This document shows positions 27,701 through 34,875 of a DNA stretch of 64,000 bases, one piece after another. The position numbers were made by a program, and so were the translations under genes. The notes beneath the pieces are model-generated. The model had not been told where the DNA came from, searched no databases, and saw only the letters and a list, made by a program, of their open reading frames with translations. The stretch's first letter is position 1, and the number at the start of each line of letters is the position of its first letter. The DNA is taken from assembly GCF_014648855.1 (NCBI RefSeq), contig NZ_BMRX01000003.1:310001-374000 (forward strand). The letters are read 5' to 3'. This DNA comes from Streptomyces parvulus (GTDB taxonomy: Bacteria > Actinomycetota > Actinomycetes > Streptomycetales > Streptomycetaceae).

Positions 27701-29910
27701 CCCGGTCTCTGCCGGGCCTGACCGACAAGCGGATCCTGGCCGGCGTGGCGGCCCTGGTCCGCACCGCCCTGCAGCTCGGCGACACGGTGACGCGGTTCGT
27801 CACGCCGCCCGTCGCGCAGCCGAAGCCGGAACTCAAGCGCACCGAGGGCATGTTCGCGGACTACCGCCCCGAGCACGGCGACGACCTCACGCTGCGCACG
27901 GCCACCCGGGGCCTCGCCCATCTGTGGGGAGCCTGGGGAGGCGACCAGCAGTGGACGGCCCTGCGCCAGATCCGTGCCGTGAACCATGTGCTCTCCGGGC
28001 ACCCCGCCGACGGCAGGCGGCTGCCCGACCGCACCCGTCAGGACACCCTCGCCGACGGCTGGCTCAGCGACGAGTACACCCTTCCCCGCCTGGGCCTGGT
28101 CTGGCCGTCCCTGCTGTCCGTGCTGCGGCCGCTGGCCTATCGGGCGGCGGCCCCGACCGTCACGGCGGCCGAAAGGGAGGCGCTGCTCCTGCTGTTCGAG
28201 GCCCTGGGCGAGGGGCCGCTCGCCGCTCCCGGCGAAGGACTCCGGGAGATCGTGCTGAGCGAGCCGCACGACAAGCGCCGTCAGCGGGAGCGCGTGGGGC
28301 AGGTGTTGCGTCGCGCGGGCCGGACGGTGGTCGTGCTCGGCTGCAAGAACATCGACTACGGCGGTGAACGGGTCAACTGGCTCGCTCTCGACCACGACCC
28401 GGCGGGCGCGTTCGGGGCCGTCGCCCACTTCACGCTGGAACGGGAGACCCGGCACACGCCGACGATCACCGCCGGCACCCTCGCGGCCGCCACCCGGCTG
28501 ATCCGGGAGAAGGGAGCCGCGCCCTGGCAGCCGGAGGCCCCCGCGGCTCTCGCCGCGGCGACCCGTGGCGGCGTCGGACCGCTCCAGGCCACGGTCCTGC
28601 TCGCCGGACAGCCGGAGCGGGCCGAAGCCGAAGCCCTGGCCACGACAGGGCTGAAGCCACGCCAGCTGGACGCGGGCAGGGCCATGCTGGACACCCTCCC
28701 CTTCGGGGAGCGGGCCGCCCTGGTCGGCGCCCTGCTGCCGGACGACCCCGCCGTGCTGTGGACGACGGGGCCGGACACGGACGCGGCGGGGCGGACCTGG
28801 GCCGACCTCCTCGGCTCTCTCGTCCGGCTGCCCGAGGACCTGGCTCCCGCGCTCGACGGCCTGCCCACGGGATCGGCGGAAGTGGTCCTCAACCCGGCCC
28901 ACACCGCCTGGCTCAGCCGCACCACGGTCCAGCGCCCCGACAAGGACGGCAGACTCGTGGCCGAGGACCCGGCAGCCGTGCCGGGACGCCACGCGCTGAC
29001 CGGCGCGGTCGCCGCCCTCACCGCTCTCGCCTACGCGCTGCCCTACGGACATCCCCTGCGCGCGGTCCTGCCGGAGGGCCTGGCCGCGCTCCGCCGCCGC
29101 CTCGCCGACCCGGGGCTGCTGCTCGACCTCGACGTCGAGTGGACGGAGAAGGGCGGGACGACCGCCGCGGAGCTGCGCAAGGCCTACGGACTCCCCGCCA
29201 CCGGCGGCGCCGACGCGGACGGGACGACTCGGGTCGGCGAGGCCCTCGTACTGCGCCCCTGGCACGGGGACCGAGAGACCGTGCTGGTGCGTCCGGCGGG
29301 ACTGACCGGCCCCGACGACGCCGTGTTCGGGCTGCTGGAGGGGCTGGTCGGTGCCGCGCGCGGCACCGGGATGCGAGCCCTGCGCACCGTCCTGGGTGAG
29401 GAACTCGCCCGCACGGTGGCCGCCGGTCAGGACACCGCGGGACCCGTCGGACCCGCGCAGGATCCGACGGTCGGTGCTCCGGCCCTGGTCGCCGAGGTCG
29501 CGGCGGCCCACGGCCTGAGCGAGGACGCGGCGGCGCTGTATCTGCAACTGCTGGCGCTGCCCGATCCGACGGACCGCAACTGCGCCCGCTGGACCGGATG
29601 GCGGCCCGCCCGGATGAAGAAGGCGCGGGCCGAACTCGCCGCCGCCACCGGCCTGGTGGTGGAGGCCAAGCGGTCCCGGGCCGGCCGTTCCCTCTTCCTG
29701 CCCTGCGGCTGGCTCGACCTGAAGGCGCCCGCCCTGCCGGTGGAGACGTGGAAGGAGGGGCTGTACCCGGTCCACGCAGGACTCCGCACCGTCCCGCCGA
29801 TACCGGTACCCGAAGTGTTCGCCCGTGCCTGGGAGCGCGTGCGGGCCGGGGACACCCCGGCCTACGAGGAACTGTCCACCCGCGCCACGCGGAACGGACG
29901 CCGCCGATGA
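24781..29910 (+). CDS. 1709-aa protein of the yeh-like cluster, function unknown
   Basis: A very large cytoplasmic protein starting at the GTG that overlaps the DUF4132 stop. It has no signal peptide or membrane segment. The first 600 residues are mostly helical (repeated ALxxLxxAxxxxR patterns suggesting alpha-solenoid repeats), the middle (about 650-1000) is strand-rich with W-x-x-W-Q patterns such as WQRPQFRFSDGELLVVWWQ, which could be a beta-propeller-like region, and the last 120 residues look like a winged helix (LSEDAAALYLQLLALP...RMKKARAELAAATGLVVEAKRSRAGRS cut into two pieces here) with a basic tail. It may correspond to the larger part of E. coli YehI. The size and position next to AAA+ and VWA genes suggest a scaffold or target-recognition subunit. 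No function is claimed. Confidence 0.72.
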   Translation: MSTVQTVNDTGAAGVRTPAREGAAQDDATVAALLEAGALLPSGSTAREDADTLTVRSYTHAALGDRSVVRLVPGTLGEAEDLALDFLGLVRDAEAPEVGQVRRETLGFPAWALVNDPANGHHALALVKDVERLARQAKSRPGTAKEGFEQLGERLGRAVPHFLPTFYEQAARVFLQYDNTTYAAAFFGKARDAERVHALAVDEDRQRAVFLEFAFAGALTVKALKQHVKDLADRLDASEAWAQFRQLAVERCAAGMPPYASLPQDARVLIKAAGLPRVETEGDLAADLVASPAAVRAPASFWTAYRASLADLAGRRPAVRERLLEIMPAGLDRTIESDEFWLALLTECGADRLLTGEDEPDGAGHGEAGGAERGAGGVDAAGWLGRWAAHRKHGSTTCGSSPSTLALVARMAPRLRADARAVDLFAGRRHAGADIGLLDLCVAEGIPLTLPGPGTDVHLGLDRWVRDTGPARRDLAALAADPRLRPLLLKAVGAVGQNRQSGSVLEHLADHPVLRDVLREWLDGAVGQLAGARGLPGAREALHRLSPFRPVAPRVNPAAVARTADYETAPLLARTLRSGILDELGWPALEEALRLLDGETRPSQDRDNALIVNEAWPCLILSRGHKAVVVGPDEILLAHDLRLPADLDRWQRPQFRFSDGELLVVWWQEGKQRGYWSNRPSEVVTLTGEQIARWWRNEDSAAPSIPLPDGGRATGGRTLHAGDTVLPASRPVIGDGTLLWRQGRHGRQAVWLEYDPATGTHGRASLPDFLRSGISDGATLIQDRCEVLPLQPGLEQSPFGTDGAVLGRWTRAEDDGGEVRTTTGTPDGRTVTLTSSGPGERLVPLGALRLPGGAAPVVARSRNRITLFAQDDGTRAGELGRVTPNERGGEFAAGTPLVPPAAFWHALRPRDERASAVLRAFTDEQAAHVLHEAARALADRQALVRAASGDGTEDGGAAEPGVPSAEDVVRQAVSRSLPGLTDKRILAGVAALVRTALQLGDTVTRFVTPPVAQPKPELKRTEGMFADYRPEHGDDLTLRTATRGLAHLWGAWGGDQQWTALRQIRAVNHVLSGHPADGRRLPDRTRQDTLADGWLSDEYTLPRLGLVWPSLLSVLRPLAYRAAAPTVTAAEREALLLLFEALGEGPLAAPGEGLREIVLSEPHDKRRQRERVGQVLRRAGRTVVVLGCKNIDYGGERVNWLALDHDPAGAFGAVAHFTLERETRHTPTITAGTLAAATRLIREKGAAPWQPEAPAALAAATRGGVGPLQATVLLAGQPERAEAEALATTGLKPRQLDAGRAMLDTLPFGERAALVGALLPDDPAVLWTTGPDTDAAGRTWADLLGSLVRLPEDLAPALDGLPTGSAEVVLNPAHTAWLSRTTVQRPDKDGRLVAEDPAAVPGRHALTGAVAALTALAYALPYGHPLRAVLPEGLAALRRRLADPGLLLDLDVEWTEKGGTTAAELRKAYGLPATGGADADGTTRVGEALVLRPWHGDRETVLVRPAGLTGPDDAVFGLLEGLVGAARGTGMRALRTVLGEELARTVAAGQDTAGPVGPAQDPTVGAPALVAEVAAAHGLSEDAAALYLQLLALPDPTDRNCARWTGWRPARMKKARAELAAATGLVVEAKRSRAGRSLFLPCGWLDLKAPALPVETWKEGLYPVHAGLRTVPPIPVPEVFARAWERVRAGDTPAYEELSTRATRNGRRR

Positions 29911-30028
29911 CTCCGGAAGCCGTCGCTCTGGCGGTCGCCTCCCCACCCGCGGCGACTTCCCCACCCGCGATCACCTCCCCGCGCCCGTCCGCCCCGCCCT
30001 CTGTCCGAGCCCACCGGAAGAACCCTCG

Positions 30029-31198
30029 ATGACCACCACCCTCTCCCCCGGCACCACTCGGCAGATCGTCCCGCCCGAGGAGCGCCACGCCACCGAACTG
30101 GCCTTCCTCGCCGCCCACGACGACGGTCCGCGTCCGCCCGCCTGGCGGCTCACGCCCCGGGCCGTGGTCACCTTCGTCATGGGCAGCGGCGGCCAGGCCC
30201 TGCGGTTGCCCGACGACGCGGAGGTGCCCGAGGGCGTGCCCCGCCGACTGGTCGTGGAGGGCAAGTTCGTCGGCGACCGGGCCCTCGTCGAGCGGTGCGT
30301 CGTCACGCTGGCCGGGGAGCGCGGTCTGCTGCTGGTCGGCGAGCCCGGCACGGCCAAGTCCATGCTGTCGGAGCTGTTGTCGGCGGCCGTGTGCGGCACG
30401 AGCGGACTGGTCGTGCAGGGCACGGCCGGCACCACCGAGGACCAGCTCAAGTACGGCTGGAACTACGCCCTGCTGCTGGCTCAGGGCCCCAGCCGGACGG
30501 CACTCGTCCCCTCCCCCGTGCTGACCGCCATGACCCGGGGCGGCATCGCCCGCGTCGAGGAGGTGACCCGCTGCCTGCCGGAAGTGCAGGACGCCCTGGT
30601 CTCCCTGCTCTCCGAACGCCGCATCGCCGTCCCCGAGCTCTCGGGCACGGACGACTCCCTGGCGCACGCCGCGCCGGGTTTCAACCTGATCGCCACCGCC
30701 AACCTGCGCGACAAGGGCGTCTCCGAGATGTCGGCCGCCCTCAAGCGCCGGTTCAACTTCGAGACGGTCGGCCCCATTCCGGACCTCGACGCCGAGACGG
30801 CGCTGGTCCGCGGTCAGGCGCGGGCCTCGGTGGAGCGGGCGGGCGCGCCGTTCCAGGTCGACGACGCCGTTCTGGAGGCGCTGGTCGTCGCCTTCCGCGA
30901 CCTGCGTGAGGGGCGGTCGGCGGAAGGCTGGGAGGTCGAGCGGCCGTCCACCGTGATGAGCACCGCCGAAGCCGTGGCCGTGGCGGGCGCGCTCGGGCTC
31001 GCGGCGGCCTACTTCCCCGGGGACCGCGACGTGCTGGGGCTGCTCCCCGGGCACCTCCTCGGAGTGGTGCGCAAGGACGACCCCGCCGACGCCGCACGGC
31101 TGCGCGGCTACTGGGACGGTCCGGTGCGGCGCCGGGCGGAGCAGGGTTCGGCCACCTGGCGCACCCTGTGGGACCTGCGCACGGTCCTGGAGGGCTGA
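30029..31198 (+). CDS. MoxR-type AAA+ ATPase (YehL-like)
   Basis: A 389-aa AAA+ ATPase. Walker A is GEPGTAKS at 104-111. The Walker B position reads IARVEEVTR (Glu177-Glu178), with Glu where most MoxR proteins have Asp. Sensor 1 is LIATANLRDKG, and the arginine-finger segment KRRFNFE follows. This pattern, with the GTAGTTEDQLKYGWNYALLL insert after Walker A cut by family-specific residues, matches the YehL group rather than classical MoxR/RavA. Such ATPases act with VWA proteins as chelatase- or chaperone-like machines, and a VWA gene follows after five bases. ATG 30029 has GGAAGAA upstream; 118 non-coding bases separate it from the previous gene. Confidence 0.9.
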   Translation: MTTTLSPGTTRQIVPPEERHATELAFLAAHDDGPRPPAWRLTPRAVVTFVMGSGGQALRLPDDAEVPEGVPRRLVVEGKFVGDRALVERCVVTLAGERGLLLVGEPGTAKSMLSELLSAAVCGTSGLVVQGTAGTTEDQLKYGWNYALLLAQGPSRTALVPSPVLTAMTRGGIARVEEVTRCLPEVQDALVSLLSERRIAVPELSGTDDSLAHAAPGFNLIATANLRDKGVSEMSAALKRRFNFETVGPIPDLDAETALVRGQARASVERAGAPFQVDDAVLEALVVAFRDLREGRSAEGWEVERPSTVMSTAEAVAVAGALGLAAAYFPGDRDVLGLLPGHLLGVVRKDDPADAARLRGYWDGPVRRRAEQGSATWRTLWDLRTVLEG

Positions 31199-31203
31199 CT
31201 CCC

Positions 31204-34200
31204 ATGTCCGTGCTCCAGCCCGCGCCGTCCGCGGAGTCTTCGCCGCCGGGATCGCCGTCGCCGTCCCCGGAGGCCGCGGTGGCCGCGCTCACCGATCCGG
31301 CCGCGCCCTACCTGATCGGCGTACGGCACCACGCGCCGTCCCTCGCGGCGGCCGTGCCCGCGCTGCTGGAGGCGGCCGCTCCGGACGTGCTGCTGGTCGA
31401 GCTGCCCGCGGAGACGCAGCAGTGGCTGCCGTGGCTGGGGCACGAGGAGACGCGGGCGCCGGTGGCCCTCGCCGCCGCCCGTGCGGGGGACGGCGGAGGG
31501 ACTGCCTTCTACCCGTTCGCCGACTTCTCGCCCGAACTGGCCGCCGTGCGCTGGGCCGTCCGGCGCGGTGTGCCCGTCGTGGCGTGCGACCTCCCGCTGG
31601 CCGACCGCGCGTGGCGCCGGGGGAGGCGCTCCGGCGCACCGGTCCCACGCGTGACCCCCTCCTCCGTACCCGAACCACCGGAGGTTCACGGGCCGGGGCT
31701 CACCACCGCCCTCCGGGCCCGGCTCACCGGTCGCCCGGGGGACGACCTGTGGGACCGGCTGGTCGAGGCCGCGGCCCCGGGATCGGAGCCGGAGGCGCTG
31801 CGCCGCGCGGCGCTGCTCACCGGGTGGGCCCTGCGTGCGGAGGCCGCGGCGGCGGACGGGGTGCCCGAGGTGGATCTGCGGCGCGAGGAGTGGATGCGGT
31901 GCCGTCTGGCGGCGGCCACCGCGGACGGTGCGCGGGCCGCGGTGGTCGTCGGTGCCTTCCACGCCCCCGCGCTGCTGGCCCCGGCCGGTGCGGCCGACGA
32001 GATCCGGGACGGCTGCGCCACGGATGGCGCCGGGTGGACCACGTCCCTGATCCCGTACACGTACGCGCTCCTGGACGAGCGATCCGGCTATCCGGCGGGC
32101 ATCAGGGACCCCGAGTGGCAGCATCTGGTGCTGCGGGCGGCTGGCGACCCGGACGCCCTGGAGGAGGCGCTGACGCGCGCGGCCGTGCGCGTGTGCGCCG
32201 AGCTGCGCGCCCTCGGCCACCCCTCGGGCCCCGCGGACGCGCGCGAGATCACGAGGCTGGCCTCGGACCTGGCCCGGCTGCGGGGACTGCCCGCGGCCGG
32301 CCGGGGCGAACTCGTCGAAGCCGTGCAGACGGTGCTCGCCCAGGGCGAACCGTACGGCAGGGGCCGGGCCGTGGCACGGGCGATGGAGCGGATCCTCGTC
32401 GGAAGCCGCAGTGGTCGCCCCGCGCCGGGCGCGCCACGCAGCGGGCTCGCTCCGGCGGTCGAGTCCGAGGTGTCGCGACTGGGTCTGCCCGGCCCGCGAC
32501 CGGCGGGCGTGAACGGTCCGGGGGCGGCGGCCAAGGACCTGCGGCTGGACCCGCTGCGCTCCGACCTCGACCGGGACCGCGACCTGCTGCTGCGGCGCCT
32601 GGCCGTGTGCGGTGTGCCGTACGCGGAGCCGCGGGGCGTCGTCGGTACGGGCGGTGCCGAGGCGCTGACCTCGCGGTGGGAGGTGCGCTGGACGCCGGCG
32701 ACCGAGGCGATGCTGTCCGCGGTCGGGGTGCACGGAGTCACGCCCGCTCAGGCGGCGGAGGGCGTCCTGCGCGAGCGCCGGCGGACCGAGCGGGACGAGG
32801 GTGGTCCCATGGCCGCGCAGACACTGGACGGGCTCCGGCAGGCGGCCGAGTGCGGCCTGCCGGCGCTGGCGGACGCCCGCCTGGCCGAGGCCGCGGACGT
32901 GCTGCCCGCCTCCGCGACACTGTCCGAACTCCTCACCGGGCTAGCCCTGTTGGACCGGTTGCGCGCCGGGCACGTCGCCGGGCTGGGGGTGGACGAGGAC
33001 CGCGCGGCCAGGGCGGACGCCGTGGCCGGCGTTCTGACCGCGGCCGCCGTGCGCCAGGTGGACGGGCTGACCGGCGCCGAGGACCCGGCGGACGCGCACG
33101 CCCTGCTGGAGCTCGCGCACCGGGCGGACGTCCTGGGCGGCGTCCGTCTGACCGACGCCCTGGCCAGGCTCGAACAGGAGGGTTCGCCCCTGATGCGCGG
33201 TGCCGCCGGAGCGGTGCGGGTACTCCTGGGGCACGAGGACCCGGACGTCCTCGGCGGGCGGGTCGCCTCCTGGGTCGACGGGGCGACCGACCGCGAGTCC
33301 CGCTCCGCGCTCACCGCGAGGCTGACGGGTCTGCTCACGGCCGCCGGCCCGCTGCTGGAGTCGGCCGCACCGGCGCTGGACCCCCTGCTCGACCGGGTGA
33401 CCGGGTTGTCGGACCAGGACTTCCTGCACCGGTTGCCCGCGTTGCGCGGCGGTTTCGACACGCTCAGTCCGGCCGCCCGGGACCGGCTCCTCACGGCCGT
33501 CGAGGAACGCCTGGACGGCGGCGGCCCCGCCGACCGGGCGGACCGGGCCCGGCCGGGCGAGCTGGGGCGCACGGACCCCGCGGCGCTCGCCGTGTGGACG
33601 GGCGCCGACCTCGGGGCGCGCGCGGCGTTGGCCAGCCTCGGTCTGCTGCCCGCACCGGCTGCCGCCGGGGCATCGGCATCGAATCCCCGGACGCCACCCG
33701 CGGATGCGGAACGGAAGGCACCCGCACCCGCGACAACCCCGCCCCCCGATCCCACCCCGCACCACATCGCCCCCGTCGACCGCTGGCGGCTCCTGCTCGG
33801 CCGTCGTACCGACCAACTGCCGTCGGCAGCGGGTGCGATGGCCACCGCGCTGGACGAGTTGTACGGCAGCGGGAGGGGCGAGGGCAGCCGGGGTGAGCTG
33901 ACCGGCCCCGGCCGCAACGGCGGCGGTGGACGGGAAGCCTCCTATCCGAGCGTCCGGGAGTGGTCGCAGGAGCTGAAGGCGCTCTTCGGCCCCGGCGTCC
34001 GCGAGGAGGTGCTGGCGGCGGCAGCGGCGGCGGGCCGGCCCGACGTGCTGGCCGAACTCGACCCGGACAGCGTGCGGCCGTCCGTCGATCTGCTCCGCAC
34101 GGTCCTCCGGCACGCGGGCGGCCTCCCTGAGGCGCGGCTCGCGGCGCTCCGGCCCCTGGTCCGCCGCCTGGTGGACGCCTTGACCACGCAGCTGGCCACA

Positions 34201-34875
34201 CGGCTGCGCCCCGCACTGCACGGCGCCGTCCTGCCGCGCCCCAGCCGTCGGGCCGGCGGCGGCCTCGACCTGCCCCGCACGCTGCGGGCCAACCTGGCCG
34301 CCGCCCGCCGCGGGCCGGACGGCAAGGTGCTGGTGGTCCCCGAGCACCCCGTCTTCCGCACCCGGGCCAAGAGGTCCGCCGACTGGCGGCTGGTCCTCGT
34401 GACGGACGTGTCGGGGTCCATGGAGGCCTCCACGGTCTGGGCCGCCCTCACCGCGTCGGTCCTTGCGGGGGTGCCCACGCTCTCCACGCACTTCCTGGCG
34501 TTCTCCACCGAGGTCATGGACCTCACGGACCACGTCGACGACCCGCTGTCCCTGCTGCTCGAAGTGAGCGTGGGCGGTGGCACCCACATCGCCGCGGGAC
34601 TGCGGCACGCGCGCGAGCTGGTCACGGTGCCGTCGCGCACCCTCGTCGTGGTCGTCAGCGACTTCGAGGAGGGCTATCCCCTCGGCGGACTGCTCTCCGA
34701 GGTCCGCGCCCTGGCCGGAAGCGGATGCCACGTGCTGGGCTGCGCCAGCCTCGACGACGCGGGCCGCCCCCGGTACTCCACCGCGGTCGCGGCGCAGCTG
34801 GTCGCCGCGGGCATGCCGGTCGCCGCGCTGAGCCCACTCGAACTGGCCGGCTGGGTAGGGGAGAAGATCGCATGA
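31204..34875 (+). CDS. DUF5682 (YehM-like) + VWA (YehP-like) fusion protein
   Basis: A 1223-aa protein. Residues about 35-760 match the DUF5682 type: RHHAPSLAAAVPALLEAAAP, DVLLVELPAE, a later VVVGAFHAPALLAP and long helical repeats. After a Pro-rich linker (about 820-860), the last 170 residues are a VWA domain with an intact MIDAS: DVSGSM at 1068-1073, Thr1127 in GGGTHI, and Asp1153 in SDFEEG. E. coli encodes these as separate genes, yehM and yehP, so here they are fused. The VWA domain is the expected partner of the AAA+ ATPase encoded just upstream; by analogy with CoxD/CoxE and BchD/I it would bind a target in a metal-dependent way. ATG 31204; overlaps the next gene by four bases. Confidence 0.87.
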   Translation: MSVLQPAPSAESSPPGSPSPSPEAAVAALTDPAAPYLIGVRHHAPSLAAAVPALLEAAAPDVLLVELPAETQQWLPWLGHEETRAPVALAAARAGDGGGTAFYPFADFSPELAAVRWAVRRGVPVVACDLPLADRAWRRGRRSGAPVPRVTPSSVPEPPEVHGPGLTTALRARLTGRPGDDLWDRLVEAAAPGSEPEALRRAALLTGWALRAEAAAADGVPEVDLRREEWMRCRLAAATADGARAAVVVGAFHAPALLAPAGAADEIRDGCATDGAGWTTSLIPYTYALLDERSGYPAGIRDPEWQHLVLRAAGDPDALEEALTRAAVRVCAELRALGHPSGPADAREITRLASDLARLRGLPAAGRGELVEAVQTVLAQGEPYGRGRAVARAMERILVGSRSGRPAPGAPRSGLAPAVESEVSRLGLPGPRPAGVNGPGAAAKDLRLDPLRSDLDRDRDLLLRRLAVCGVPYAEPRGVVGTGGAEALTSRWEVRWTPATEAMLSAVGVHGVTPAQAAEGVLRERRRTERDEGGPMAAQTLDGLRQAAECGLPALADARLAEAADVLPASATLSELLTGLALLDRLRAGHVAGLGVDEDRAARADAVAGVLTAAAVRQVDGLTGAEDPADAHALLELAHRADVLGGVRLTDALARLEQEGSPLMRGAAGAVRVLLGHEDPDVLGGRVASWVDGATDRESRSALTARLTGLLTAAGPLLESAAPALDPLLDRVTGLSDQDFLHRLPALRGGFDTLSPAARDRLLTAVEERLDGGGPADRADRARPGELGRTDPAALAVWTGADLGARAALASLGLLPAPAAAGASASNPRTPPADAERKAPAPATTPPPDPTPHHIAPVDRWRLLLGRRTDQLPSAAGAMATALDELYGSGRGEGSRGELTGPGRNGGGGREASYPSVREWSQELKALFGPGVREEVLAAAAAAGRPDVLAELDPDSVRPSVDLLRTVLRHAGGLPEARLAALRPLVRRLVDALTTQLATRLRPALHGAVLPRPSRRAGGGLDLPRTLRANLAAARRGPDGKVLVVPEHPVFRTRAKRSADWRLVLVTDVSGSMEASTVWAALTASVLAGVPTLSTHFLAFSTEVMDLTDHVDDPLSLLLEVSVGGGTHIAAGLRHARELVTVPSRTLVVVVSDFEEGYPLGGLLSEVRALAGSGCHVLGCASLDDAGRPRYSTAVAAQLVAAGMPVAALSPLELAGWVGEKIA

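Noticed and set aside
24625..29964. Open frame of 1779 codons on the minus strand opposite the 1709-aa gene
   Set aside because: Typical antisense shadow of a GC-rich gene: low-complexity Arg/Gly/Ala/Gln translation, wrong third-position bias, and the plus frame has proper overlaps and starts.
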